Below the pieces are notes generated by a model. It searched no databases and was not told the origin of the DNA. It was given only the letters and a program-made list of their open reading frames with translations. Shown piece by piece: positions 1 through 8,184 of a DNA stretch of 64,000 bases. Source of the DNA: Pseudomonas reidholzensis (GTDB taxonomy: Bacteria; Pseudomonadota; Gammaproteobacteria; Pseudomonadales; Pseudomonadaceae); the NCBI RefSeq assembly GCF_900536025.1, contig NZ_UNOZ01000004.1, positions 62,001 through 126,000 of the forward strand, read 5' to 3'. The position numbers and the translations under genes are program-made. Every line of letters starts with the position of its first letter. Position 1 is the stretch's first letter.

Positions 1-143
1 TGGATGACCTTGTGCAGGCGAGTCAGGGTGATGGTGTCCGGCACGACTACACGACGCCAGATCTTAGGCTCGATGTCTTCAAGTTCGATGCGCAGCACAA
101 ACAACGATGCTGCGGGCTTGGAGGGGCGAACAGGTTTAACCAT
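1..143 (-). CDS. plasmid pRiA4b ORF-3-like protein, N-terminal fragment (cut by window edge)
   Basis: This gene runs off the left edge; only the first 47 codons are visible. The start codon is the ATG whose complement lies at 141-143. The visible protein has a basic start (MVKPVRPSKP) followed by LRIELEDIEPKIWRRVVVP and TLTRLHKVIQ. The L-x-I-x-L-x-x-x-x-P-x-I-W-R-R pattern is the hallmark opening of the pRiA4b ORF-3-like family, a small domain of unknown function common on plasmids and islands. It is divergent from the HTH/protease gene at 415. The family call rests on the N-terminal signature only; the function is unknown. Confidence 0.7.
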   Translation of the reverse strand, partial: MVKPVRPSKPAASLFVLRIELEDIEPKIWRRVVVPDTITLTRLHKVI

Positions 144-374
144 TGGCTGGCGGTCTCGTAAGGCTTGTAGGGCGTGAGCGCTTATCTTAACGAGGTTTTC
201 TGCGCAGCAAGTGCTCAGTTGTCCTGTTCAGCGAATGCCTCAGTGCGCTTGGCTGCCAATGGCCTAGGCAATTCAGGCTGGGAGGGAGCGGTACGGCCCG
301 CTTTCATGCCTTTTCTGCATGCAGCACAACCACCAACAGGTCGACTTTCGTCCGTAGCAGGTTTATATTTTTAG

Positions 375-390
375 AGAATTTATAAATTCT
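375..390. promoter_or_regulatory. 16-bp perfect palindrome in front of the HTH/protease gene
   Basis: AGAATTTATAAATTCT is a perfect inverted repeat lying 25 bp before the ATG at 415, in an AT-rich patch. The RBS-like agagagg follows at about 401-407. Its position over the likely promoter of an XRE-type gene suggests an autoregulatory operator. This is inferred from position and symmetry only. Confidence 0.45.
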
Positions 391-414
391 ATAAACCGCT
401 CAGAGAGGTCAGCC

Positions 415-1482
415 ATGATCGGTGAACGCCTGAAACGCGCTCGCGCTGCCGCAGGCCTGTCGATGCAGGCGCTCGGAGACCTGGCCGGCGTCAGTGCCAA
501 CATGATCAAGAAGTACGAGCATGACCAGAGCATGCCTGGCTCCGCCACGCTGATCCGGTTGTGCAAGGCGCTTTCGGTGCGGGCTGAGTATTTCTTCCGG
601 CCCGTAAAGGTCGAACTCTCGGGTGTCGAGTATCGCAAGCGCTCCAATACGCCCAAGGCAACGCTAAAGCGGATCGAGGCCGACGTGCTCGATCAGGCTG
701 AGCGCTGGCAGGAACTGATCAATGCCTGGCCGGAGTTTCCTCTGCAGGCCTATGCCCCGCCCGCCGGGCTGCCTGGGCGAGTCAGTACGCTGGAGCAGGT
801 CGACGGTCTGGCTGACCATGTGCGGGCTCAGTGGGCGCTTGGCTTGAGTCCGATCCCTGACCTGATTGATGTGCTCGAGACGCACGGCATCCTGGTGATC
901 ATCACCGATGTCGAGGCGCACGCTAAGTTCGATGGCCTTCAGGCTAGCGTGGGCGGCCAACCGGTGATTGTGGTGTCCAGCAACTGGCCTGGGGACCGGC
1001 AGCGTTTCACCCTTGCCCATGAGCTAGGGCATTTGCTGTTGCATGAGCGTCTGGCATCAGAGCTAGACGAGGAAAAGGCTTGTAATCGTTTCGCGTCGGC
1101 ATTCCTGGCACCCGCCAGCGCGATGCGCCAACATCTGGGCAGCCAGCGGCACATGCTGGAGATGCGTGAACTCTACCTGCTCAAGGCCGAATATGGCCTG
1201 AGCATGCAGGGCTGCCTTTACCGAGCAGGTGACCTGGGTATCGTCGCGCAAAATGTCCGAGAGCGCCTGTTCATGGTCTTCGTCAAGCAAGGCTGGCGTA
1301 AGCAGGAGCCAGGGCAACCGTATCGCCAGGAGACCACGCGATTGTTCCAGCAACTTGTCTATCGTGCGCTGGGGGAGGGCATTGTCGGTGAGTCCAAGGC
1401 CGCCGAGCTTTTGGGGATGACTGTGTTCCATTTCCATCAGGCGCGTAAGCTGGAGTTGTTGGATGCAGCTGCTCATCAGTGA
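415..1482 (+). CDS. XRE-family HTH / ImmA-IrrE-type metallopeptidase fusion (COG2856-like)
   Basis: A 355-aa protein. Residues 1-60 form an XRE helix-turn-helix (RLKRARAAAGLSMQALGDLAGVS, then a recognition helix with NMIKKYE). The middle and C-terminal part is an ImmA/IrrE-type zinc peptidase: HELGH at residues 202-206 supplies two His ligands and the catalytic Glu, with a downstream acidic stretch DEEKACNRFASAFLAP as the third-ligand helix. Proteins of this build usually cleave or bind a repressor or antitoxin partner. The ATG follows agagaggtcagcc and a 16-bp palindrome. The last 20 bp overlap the PIN-domain gene at 1463, so the two are translationally coupled. I infer a toxin-antitoxin-like pair with this protein as the antitoxin/regulator. 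Confidence 0.85.
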   Translation: MIGERLKRARAAAGLSMQALGDLAGVSANMIKKYEHDQSMPGSATLIRLCKALSVRAEYFFRPVKVELSGVEYRKRSNTPKATLKRIEADVLDQAERWQELINAWPEFPLQAYAPPAGLPGRVSTLEQVDGLADHVRAQWALGLSPIPDLIDVLETHGILVIITDVEAHAKFDGLQASVGGQPVIVVSSNWPGDRQRFTLAHELGHLLLHERLASELDEEKACNRFASAFLAPASAMRQHLGSQRHMLEMRELYLLKAEYGLSMQGCLYRAGDLGIVAQNVRERLFMVFVKQGWRKQEPGQPYRQETTRLFQQLVYRALGEGIVGESKAAELLGMTVFHFHQARKLELLDAAAHQ

Positions 1483-1948
1483 TGCCAACATCCTGATCGA
1501 CCTCGAGGAAGGAGGGCTGCTTGAACAGCTCTTCAGGCTTGCGTACCGGTTCACCATTCCCGATATTCTTTTCTATGACGAACTTGAATCACAGCATGCG
1601 CACCTGTTGGAGCGTGGGCTTGAGTTGGGCGAACTGAGCCCAGACACCATGCTTTATGCGATGAATCTCATTGCTAGAGTGCGCGGGCCGAGCCGCAATG
1701 ACTGCTTCGCTCTCGCGTTGGCCAAGCAGGAGAATTGTCCGCTGCTTTCTGGCGATGAGGCGTTGCGCAAGGCTGCAGTCAGAGAAGGGGTGGAGGTCAA
1801 AGGTACGCTGTGGGTGGTTGAGGCGCTCGTGGGCAGCAACATCATTTCGCTTGCTCAAGCCCACGCAGCCTACGAGCTGATGAAATCGAATGCCCGGCGT
1901 TTGCCCTGGACGCTCGCTCATCAGCGGCTGGATGAGCTAGAGCGCTGA
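1463..1948 (+). CDS. PIN-domain protein, putative toxin partner
   Basis: A 161-aa protein beginning LLISDANILIDLEE. The four acidic positions of a PIN nuclease are present: D7, E40/E42 (YDELES), D80 (SRNDCFALALAK) and D98 (LLSGDEALRKAA). PIN domains are Mg-dependent ribonucleases and are frequent toxins. The start lies inside the end of the HTH/protease gene, in another frame. This gene is slightly longer than a minimal PIN toxin (about 130 aa); the tail is helical and charged. I am confident of the fold; the toxin role is inferred from the neighbour. Confidence 0.75.
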   Translation: MQLLISDANILIDLEEGGLLEQLFRLAYRFTIPDILFYDELESQHAHLLERGLELGELSPDTMLYAMNLIARVRGPSRNDCFALALAKQENCPLLSGDEALRKAAVREGVEVKGTLWVVEALVGSNIISLAQAHAAYELMKSNARRLPWTLAHQRLDELER

Positions 1949-1968
1949 GTCCATTTTCCAAGCTACGA

Positions 1969-3528
1969 CTAGCTATCCAGTTCAGCGAGTGCATCATTCC
2001 GCTTTCTGGGCGCCTTGCCCGGCACTGCTGGCACCGCCTCAGTCTCTTTACGCAGCCCAACGCCGCGCTCACTCATATTCGCTCCCACTGCTTGCCCCAC
2101 CTCAAACCACCCCGGCCAAGAACTCCGATGGCGGCTCTCCACCTCAACACAAGGGATCAGCCGCTCAGTAAGCACGGCCGTCTGCCCCACCGACTTGGCC
2201 GTCCGATATTTCACGCTGTGCACGCACTCTCGATCGCCAAACTCGCAGCGGTTCAGCGATGTCCCGCCGCAAGGCCCATTGGCGAGGCCTTTGGGGCACG
2301 TCTCAGGGCAGATATAAAGCGTATCTTGCAGTCGGCAACTGCCGCAGGTGTCACAGCCCACCAGCGGCCTTTTGATGCTGCGTTCCAGCCCATGCAGCAC
2401 GCGTGCGGCGCCGGGCGATAACCAGAGCGGGCGGGTCACGGCCCAGCCGAATGCGCGGCTGACCCAGTTGCGCCGGTCAAACAGCAACGCGTGGAAACCG
2501 GACAGCAGGTGATACCGCGCTTTCTCGCGAGGGCTGGCGCTGACGTGGGATTCGCCGAGCCGCCAGTTCGCACCCGGTGGGTTGAAGGCCACGGCAGGCA
2601 ACCCTGGCATCTGCCAACTGGCTGCCCACGCCGGCGCCCACTGCTCCAGCGTGTCGATCTGCGGCTGCCAGGTCTCCAGCGCCTGCTCCAGCGCGTGCAG
2701 CTGGGCAAGGTCGTGAATCCCCGACAGGTGCACGCCGGCATACCCCATCAACTTCAACCCGATGATCTGCAGTGCCAGGCGCTCCACGCTGCGCGCCTGG
2801 GCGAATGCCTTGGACACCTCGAGCTCGGCCGCGAGGATCTCGCGCATGGAGGGCGTGACGACAGCGCCGGCGACGTGCTCGAGCATCTTCGCGCGGCCGT
2901 GGGTCAGGGCCATCAGGCAGGCGATCAGGGGCTTGGGCGAGCGTTGGCGGCGCATCCACTGCAGGGCTTCGTGGTGCTTGCGGTCGTCGTAGCCGAGTTG
3001 CAGGGTCATGAAGTCCGCGCCCGCCGTGAGCTTTTTCTCGGCCTTGAAGTACTGCGCGCCGCCTTCCTCCTCAACGTACTTGAAGGGGTTGAGGGCGGCG
3101 CCGAGCAGCCAGTTGGGGCGCGCCTGGCGGGCGATCTGCAAGGCGGCGACGGACTCGAGGTAGCGCACCGGGCGCTGGCCGGGCTCGTGGCCGGGCAGGC
3201 GGTCGCCGGTGAGGATCAGTAGCTGGTCGAGGCCGGCGGCGTCCATGTGCTGCAGCTGGGTGAGCAGGTCCTGGCGTTCACGGGCTTTGCCGGAGAAGTG
3301 CAGCAGGGCGGGCACGGGGGTGTCGAAGGACGTGAAGGCGTCCAGGGGCGACATGTCCAGCGGGCTGCCGACGCGGTCGCCGATGGCCACGGTCAGGGGC
3401 CAGCCGCACAGCTGGGTGCGGGCCATGATCGCTTCGATCGCGGCGAAGCGATCAGCGCTGGGCTTGGGGACGAACTCCATGACGCAGACGAAGCGGTGTT
3501 CGTGCAGCGCCTCTTTCAGCAGGCTCAT
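1969..3528 (-). CDS. MetF-like methylenetetrahydrofolate reductase with C-terminal Cys-rich (MTHFR_C / MetV-like) domain
   Basis: A 519-aa protein, much longer than ordinary MetF (about 280-300 aa). The first roughly 300 residues look like the MetF TIM barrel: MEFVPKP at 17-23 corresponds to the FEFFPP strand, ILTGDRLPG corresponds to ALRGDLPPG, and KKLTAGADFMTLQLGYD corresponds to the flavin-side strand. Around residues 390-440 is a Cys-rich block (CDTCGSC, CPETCPKG, GPCGG, RCEFGDREC) typical of the MTHFR C-terminal domain, which I recall as the MetV module that partners MetF in acetogens. The C-terminal tail is basic and looks disordered. It is divergent from the MetE N-half gene at 3756, which suggests a shared one-carbon or methyl-transfer role. 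Whether it reduces methylene-THF is not shown. Confidence 0.75.
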   Translation of the reverse strand: MSLLKEALHEHRFVCVMEFVPKPSADRFAAIEAIMARTQLCGWPLTVAIGDRVGSPLDMSPLDAFTSFDTPVPALLHFSGKARERQDLLTQLQHMDAAGLDQLLILTGDRLPGHEPGQRPVRYLESVAALQIARQARPNWLLGAALNPFKYVEEEGGAQYFKAEKKLTAGADFMTLQLGYDDRKHHEALQWMRRQRSPKPLIACLMALTHGRAKMLEHVAGAVVTPSMREILAAELEVSKAFAQARSVERLALQIIGLKLMGYAGVHLSGIHDLAQLHALEQALETWQPQIDTLEQWAPAWAASWQMPGLPAVAFNPPGANWRLGESHVSASPREKARYHLLSGFHALLFDRRNWVSRAFGWAVTRPLWLSPGAARVLHGLERSIKRPLVGCDTCGSCRLQDTLYICPETCPKGLANGPCGGTSLNRCEFGDRECVHSVKYRTAKSVGQTAVLTERLIPCVEVESRHRSSWPGWFEVGQAVGANMSERGVGLRKETEAVPAVPGKAPRKRNDALAELDS

Positions 3529-3755
3529 GGGGGCGGGTCACCGGGTCGGGGTAGGGTGGCAGTGTGCGGGATGTTGGGGGGCGGCGCTTGTCTGGATGCG
3601 CAGGCTAGTGATTCGGTTGAGACATCGCGCAGCAGGCCGAGCACGCTGTGGTCATGAAAAAATCTCGCGATGACTACAAATTATATGAGTTTGTCTCACA
3701 ACCTCGATCCCCGGAAAATCCCCTCATTGAATTTCCACTCTACGGGACAAGAAAC

Positions 3756-4874
3756 ATGGCACTGGCGCACAACCTGGGTTTCCCACACATCGGCCGCGAC
3801 CGTGAGCTGAAGAATGCCCAGGACGCCTTCCGCAAAGGCGAGCTGGACGAGGCCGGCCTGCGCGCCGTTGGCCGCCAGTTTCGCGCCAGCCACTGGCAAG
3901 CCCAGAAAGACGCCGGTATCGAGCTGCTGCCCGTCGGCGACTTCGCCTGGTACGACCAGGTTTTGAGCCACTCGCTGGCCTTCGGCGTGCTTCCGGCGCG
4001 TTTGCAGGGGCACGACGTTGCCCACGCGCAGGAACTGGCCACCTGGTTCGACACCAACGATCAGTACCGGGTCCCCGCGTTCACCGCCGATCAACAGTTC
4101 GCCCTGAGCTGGGAGCAACTGTTCGAAGAGGTGGACGAAGCCAAGGCCCTGGGCCATGCCGTCAAGCCGGTAGTGATCGGCCCGCTGACCTACCTGTGGC
4201 TGGGCAAGACCCAAGGCGCTGAGTTCGACAAGCTGGAACTGGTCGACCGCCTGCTGCCGCTGTACGACGAGATCTTCAACCGCCTGGCTGCCCAGGGCGT
4301 GGAGTGGGTGCAGATCGATGAGCCGATCCTGGTCCTGGACCTGCCGCAGGCGTGGAAGAATGCCTACGAGCGCGTCTACAACATCCTTCAGCGCGCGCCG
4401 CTGAAAAAGCTCGTCGCGACCTATTCCGGTGGCCTGGAAGGTAACCTTGGCCTGGCCGCCAATCTCCCCGTCGATGGCCTGCACGTCGACTTGGCCCGCG
4501 CGCCAGAACGGTACCTGACTGTCCTCGATCGTCTGCCTGCCTATAAGGTGCTGTCGCTGGGTGTGGTCAATGGCCGCGATATCGCGCGCTGCGACCAGGA
4601 ACAGACCCTGGATGTGCTGCGCCACGCGGCCCAGCGCCTCGGTGATCGCCTGTGGGTGGCGCCGTCCTGCTCGCTGCTGCACAGCCCGGTCGACCTGGGC
4701 GGTGAAGACCGGCTGGCGCTCGCGGTGCAGAAATGCCAGGAGGTCGCGGAGCTGACCCAGGCCATCAATCAGCCGGTCGCCGAAGTGATCACCTTCGAGC
4801 CCTCGCGTGCGGACATGGCGCGGGTCAACAGGGTCGCGGCGGCGCGGGAACTGCGTGGCGCAGCCCTGGCCTGA
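3756..4874 (+). CDS. MetE N-terminal-domain-only protein (half-length cobalamin-independent methionine synthase homologue)
   Basis: A 372-aa protein that aligns by eye with the N-terminal half of E. coli MetE: NLGFPHIGRDRELKNAQ, ELLPVGDFAWYDQVL, VKPVVIGPLTYLWLGK, GVEWVQIDEPILVLDLPQAW, GLHVDL and WVAPSCSLLHSPVDL. It then stops at residue 372 instead of continuing to about 755. The catalytic zinc ligands of MetE (His, Cys, Glu, Cys) lie in the missing C-terminal half. The stop is clean and a strong terminator follows at 4894-4916, so this is a settled short gene, not a recent frameshift. I chose the ATG at 3756 because homology starts there; an upstream in-frame extension to 3648 has no similarity. 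The function is uncertain. Confidence 0.85.
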   Translation: MALAHNLGFPHIGRDRELKNAQDAFRKGELDEAGLRAVGRQFRASHWQAQKDAGIELLPVGDFAWYDQVLSHSLAFGVLPARLQGHDVAHAQELATWFDTNDQYRVPAFTADQQFALSWEQLFEEVDEAKALGHAVKPVVIGPLTYLWLGKTQGAEFDKLELVDRLLPLYDEIFNRLAAQGVEWVQIDEPILVLDLPQAWKNAYERVYNILQRAPLKKLVATYSGGLEGNLGLAANLPVDGLHVDLARAPERYLTVLDRLPAYKVLSLGVVNGRDIARCDQEQTLDVLRHAAQRLGDRLWVAPSCSLLHSPVDLGGEDRLALAVQKCQEVAELTQAINQPVAEVITFEPSRADMARVNRVAAARELRGAALA

Positions 4875-4893
4875 GCGATGCGGTAAGTACGGC

Positions 4894-4916
4894 AACGGGA
4901 CGCACTGCGTCCCGTT
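4894..4916 (+). terminator. rho-independent terminator after the MetE-like gene
   Basis: AACGGGACGC, a 3-nt loop and GCGTCCCGTT form a 10-bp perfect stem, 20 bp after the stop codon. The T run (TTTT) overlaps the end of the stem. Confidence 0.85.
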
Positions 4917-5024
4917 TTGCGTTGCGGCGAGTCAGGGTCATGTCTTGATACACCTGAGGCTTTGCCGGCTGTTTGGGCTTCTGTTTGGATGGCCGCTGGC
5001 AATCTTGTCGACAGGGAGCGTTGC

Positions 5025-5744
5025 ATGAAAGTACTGGTGGTAGGTGCCAGCAAAGGGCTGGGCAAGGCATTGATCGAGGGCCTTGGCGACCCGGGCGATA
5101 CGCTGATCGGCGTGTCGCGCGCGCAGCCTGAACCGCTGCCGGCAAGGGCTGGCATCGAGGTGCAGTGGGTTACCGCAGACCTGGGGCAGCCGGGTCGGGC
5201 TGTGGAGGCCATCGTCGAGGCAGTGCAGCAGGGCGGCGTCGATGCGTTGATCTACAACCTAGGGGTGTGGGAGACGCAGGCGTTCGAGGAGGGGTACCGT
5301 TTTCTGGCCGACAGTGATCCGCAACTGGAGCACATGGTCAGTTGCAACATCACCTCAACGATCTTGCTGATCAAGCGCTTGTTGCCGGTGCTGCTCAAGA
5401 GCGACAGACCGCGGATCATCCTGACGGGCTCGACGTCTGGGCTGCCGCAGAGTGGGCGGCCGGAGGTGACATTTGCAGCGTCGAAGTTTGCCTTGCGCGG
5501 GATTGCCGAGGCGCTGCGCGAGGGGTATCGGGACCAGCAGTTGGGGGTGACGTGCCTGAACCTGGGCTATCTGAATACCGAGGATGGTTTGGCGGTGCCG
5601 CTGGACGAGGCGGCGCAGCGGGGGGCAGGGGGGCTGATACCCGTGCATGATGTGGTGTTGATGGTGCGTACGATCTTGAGTCTTTCGGCGGCGAGTTATG
5701 TCAGGGAGCTGACCTTGCCGGCGATTCTGGATGAGCGATTCTGA
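5025..5744 (+). CDS. SDR-family protein with Phe in place of the catalytic Tyr
   Basis: A 239-aa short-chain dehydrogenase-like protein. The nucleotide-binding motif is VVGASKGLGKAL (residues 5-16) and the NNAG position reads YNLG (77-80). The catalytic serine region is ILTGSTSG (132-139). The usual YxxxK is FAASK (150-154): Phe replaces the catalytic Tyr and the Lys is kept. The ATG at 5025 is preceded by agggagcg; an upstream extension has no similarity. The gene stands alone between the MetE-like gene and the convergent thiolase. It may be a non-catalytic or altered SDR; the substrate is unknown. Confidence 0.8.
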   Translation: MKVLVVGASKGLGKALIEGLGDPGDTLIGVSRAQPEPLPARAGIEVQWVTADLGQPGRAVEAIVEAVQQGGVDALIYNLGVWETQAFEEGYRFLADSDPQLEHMVSCNITSTILLIKRLLPVLLKSDRPRIILTGSTSGLPQSGRPEVTFAASKFALRGIAEALREGYRDQQLGVTCLNLGYLNTEDGLAVPLDEAAQRGAGGLIPVHDVVLMVRTILSLSAASYVRELTLPAILDERF

Positions 5745-5755
5745 GCTGAGACCTT

Positions 5756-5800
5756 GGGGCTGCTGCGCAGCCCATCGCAGGACAAGCCAGCTCCTACAGG
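5756..5800. repeat. single degenerate REP element
   Basis: Ggggctgctgcgcagcccat followed by acaagccagctcctacagg matches the Pseudomonas REP core (ccgctcccacagg) with several changes. It lies between the convergent ends of the SDR and thiolase genes. Confidence 0.6.
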
Positions 5801-5860
5801 GGCCGTGCCGAGCCGAGGATTGGAGGGTCGGCACGGGCCTGTGCGGCGGTTGGGGGGTGG

Positions 5861-7039
5861 TCAGCGTTCGATCGCCAAGGCCACGCCCTGACCACCGCCA
5901 ATGCACAGCGTCGCCAGACCTTTGTGCGCATCGCGCTTGATCATCTCGTGCAGCAGCGTCACCAGCACGCGGCAACCGGAAGCACCAATCGGGTGGCCCA
6001 AGGCGATGGCGCCGCCATTGACGTTGACCCGCTCGGCATCCCACTCCAGCGATTTACCCACCGCCAGCGCCTGGGCGGCAAACGCTTCGTTGGCTTCGAT
6101 CAGGTCGAGGTCCGCGAGCTGCCAGCCGGCCTTTTCCAGGCAGCGCTGGGTCGCCGACACCGGGCCAATGCCCATGATCGCCGGGTCGACGCCGGCACTG
6201 GCATAGGCGGCAATCCTCGCCAATACCGGCAAGCCCAGCGCCTTGGCCTTGGTCGCGCTCATCAGCAGCACGGCGGCGGCCCCGTCGTTGAGGCTGGAGG
6301 CGTTGCCCGCCGTGACGCTGCCGTCCTTCTTGAACGCCGGCCGCAGCTTGGCCAGCGACTCGGCCGTGGTCTCGGGGCGCGGCTGCTCGTCACGGTCGAC
6401 GATCGTTGGCTCGCCCTTTTTCTGCGGCAACACGATCGGCGTGATCTCCTCCTTGAAGCGCCCAACCTCGATCGCCGCCACCGCCTTGCGCTGCGACGCA
6501 GCAGCAAACGCATCCTGCTGCTCACGGCTGATGTCGAATGTATCCACCAGGTTCTCGGCGGTGATGCCCATGTGGTAGTCGTTGAACGCATCCCACAGGC
6601 CATCGCTGATCATGCTGTCGATCAACTGCCCATGGCCCATGCGCTGGCCGGTGCGTGCGGACGGCATGACGTAGGGCGCCAGGCTCATGTTCTCCTGGCC
6701 ACCGGCGATCACCACCTCGGCATCGCCACAGCGAATCGCCTGGGTCGCCAGGTGCAGCGCCTTCAGGCCCGAGCCGCAGACCTTGTTCAGGGTCAGCGCC
6801 GGCACCGCGAAGGGCAGGCCGGCCTTGACCGCGGCCTGGCGCGCAGGATTCTGCCCGGCACCGGCGGTGAGCACCTGGCCGAGAATCACCTCATCGACCT
6901 GCGCCGGGTCGAGCCCGGTCTGCTCGAGCAGGCGCTTGATCACCGCCGCGCCGAGGTCGACCGCCGGCACGCTGGCCAGGGCACCCTGGAAACTGCCAAT
7001 GGCCGTGCGGGTAGCCGCGACGATGACGACTTCATTCAT
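5861..7039 (-). CDS. acetyl-CoA acetyltransferase (thiolase)
   Basis: A 392-aa thiolase, the normal length. NKVCGSG carries the acyl-accepting Cys88; the second catalytic pair is GHPIGASG (His about 348) and CIGGGQG (Cys about 378). NEAFAAQ and GGAIALGHP are classic thiolase II signatures. The enzyme condenses two acetyl-CoA to acetoacetyl-CoA or runs in reverse in short-chain fatty acid and ketone-body breakdown. I took the ATG at 7039 ([15 protein letters not shown]), which matches the family N-terminus; in-frame codons upstream are not homologous. No beta-oxidation partner is adjacent, so the preferred pathway cannot be told from context. Confidence 0.95.
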   Translation of the reverse strand: MNEVVIVAATRTAIGSFQGALASVPAVDLGAAVIKRLLEQTGLDPAQVDEVILGQVLTAGAGQNPARQAAVKAGLPFAVPALTLNKVCGSGLKALHLATQAIRCGDAEVVIAGGQENMSLAPYVMPSARTGQRMGHGQLIDSMISDGLWDAFNDYHMGITAENLVDTFDISREQQDAFAAASQRKAVAAIEVGRFKEEITPIVLPQKKGEPTIVDRDEQPRPETTAESLAKLRPAFKKDGSVTAGNASSLNDGAAAVLLMSATKAKALGLPVLARIAAYASAGVDPAIMGIGPVSATQRCLEKAGWQLADLDLIEANEAFAAQALAVGKSLEWDAERVNVNGGAIALGHPIGASGCRVLVTLLHEMIKRDAHKGLATLCIGGGQGVALAIER

Positions 7040-7244
7040 TGTGGTGTTCTCCATGCAGGGTGAGGCGCCGGGACGACGCGGTGCACCAGCATCGGGGGGA
7101 TTGGCTGATTTGTTAAGTTTGTTTTTCTGAGTGATTGATGTGAAAAGCAAATGAATGGGCGGCGAGTGACTTGCTACCACACAGCTAAGCTTTTTGGGCT
7201 TGGCCGCGCATCACGCTGGTTCACCCACACTGGAGCTCATTGGC

Positions 7245-7511
7245 ATGCGTACCCTGATCATGCTCAGCCTGCTGCTCGTCAGCGGCACCGTTCTTGCCTC
7301 GCCCACCTGCACCACCGCCGAACGCAGCACCTGGCAGGACCCGGAGAAATTCCAGACCCAGCTCAAGGATCAGGGCTACAAGATCAACAAGTTCAAGGTC
7401 ACCAAGGGCAATTGCTACGAGATCTATGGCTTCGACCCGCAGGGCCGCAAGGTCGAGATCTACCATGATCCGGTCAGCGGCAAGGCGGTGAAGACCGAGA
7501 TCGAAGACTGA
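7245..7511 (+). CDS. PepSY-domain periplasmic protein
   Basis: An 88-aa protein. Residues 1-19 are a signal peptide (MRTLIMLSLLLVSGTVLASP, with cleavage after ALA-like VLA). The remainder is one PepSY domain: KFQTQLKDQGYKINKFKVTKGNCYEIYGFDPQGRKVEIYHDPVSGK. The two Cys residues (CTTAE and NCYE) may pair. The ATG at 7245 follows ggagctcattggc. Its stop overlaps the start of the cytochrome b gene by 1 nt (TGATG), so it is likely a periplasmic accessory to that cytochrome. Confidence 0.85.
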   Translation: MRTLIMLSLLLVSGTVLASPTCTTAERSTWQDPEKFQTQLKDQGYKINKFKVTKGNCYEIYGFDPQGRKVEIYHDPVSGKAVKTEIED

Positions 7512-8047
7512 TGCCTGCCGCCACGGTGCGGCTGTGGGACCCGCTGCTCAGGTTCTGCCATTGGTCAGTGGCGACGGTGTTCTTCGCCAATTACTTCTTC
7601 AACGAGGAAGGTGACGACTGGCACCAGTGGCTCGGGTATTACGCCGTGGGCTGTGTGCTGGTGCGGGTCGGGTGGGGCTTCGTCGGGCCGCGGAGTGCGC
7701 GTTGGGTCGACTTCTGGCCGACCCCGGCGCGGCTGGCTGCGCATACGCGGGCGGTGCTGCGTGGGCAGCCTTTTCATCGGCTCGGGCATTCGCCGATTGG
7801 CGCGTTGGTGATGCTGCTGATGCTGGGGTGCATTGCCGGGCTGGGGCTGACCGGGTGGTTGTCGCAGGAGGTGGACGCGCTCTGGGGCGCGGACTGGCCG
7901 GTGGATATACATGCCGTGCTCGCCAATACGCTGCTGGGGTTGGTCTGCGTGCATGTGCTGGCGGCGATCGTCGAGAGTGTGCGGATGCGTGAGAACTTGC
8001 CGTGGTCGATGATTACCGGGCGTAGGCGTGGGCCTGAAGATTCGTGA
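7511..8047 (+). CDS. cytochrome b561-family membrane protein
   Basis: A 178-aa protein of the Cytochrom_B_N type with four predicted membrane segments. Candidate haem ligands are His in RFCHWS near the N-terminus and His residues in the last helices (VDIHAVLANTLLGLVCVHVLA). WDPLLRFCHW is the usual family opening. Such proteins pass electrons across the inner membrane to a partner. It is the second gene of an operon with the PepSY protein, an arrangement common in Pseudomonas. The electron donor and acceptor are unknown. Confidence 0.88.
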   Translation: MPAATVRLWDPLLRFCHWSVATVFFANYFFNEEGDDWHQWLGYYAVGCVLVRVGWGFVGPRSARWVDFWPTPARLAAHTRAVLRGQPFHRLGHSPIGALVMLLMLGCIAGLGLTGWLSQEVDALWGADWPVDIHAVLANTLLGLVCVHVLAAIVESVRMRENLPWSMITGRRRGPEDS

Positions 8048-8050
8048 ACC

Positions 8051-8174
8051 TGGGGCCGCTTCGCGGCCCTTTCGCGACACAAGGCCGCTCCCACAGGGGT
8101 TGCGCAAGGCTTGAGAGCAGCGCTTTCCCTGTGGGAGCGGCCTTGTGTCGCGAAAGGGCTGCGAAGCAGCCCCA
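8051..8174. repeat. facing pair of REP elements
   Basis: Two REP palindromes of the cgcgacacaaggccgctcccac subtype face each other across a loop of about 35 bp, with mirrored flanks (ggggccgcttcgcggccc and gggctgcgaagcagcccc). They lie between convergent genes. Confidence 0.85.
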
Positions 8175-8184
8175 GAGGCCCTGA

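Noticed and set aside
174..374. 66-codon frame in the gap before the HTH/protease gene
   Set aside because: No RBS, no recognisable motif, atypical composition, and it runs into the promoter palindrome.
3648..3755. 36-codon N-terminal extension of the MetE-like gene
   Set aside because: No similarity to MetE. The ATG at 3756 has the expected family start.
3529..3755. A MetR-type site (TGAA-N5-TTCA) between the MetF-like and MetE-like genes
   Set aside because: I looked for it and found only loose tgagaca/tgtctca pieces about 75 bp apart, not a convincing operator.
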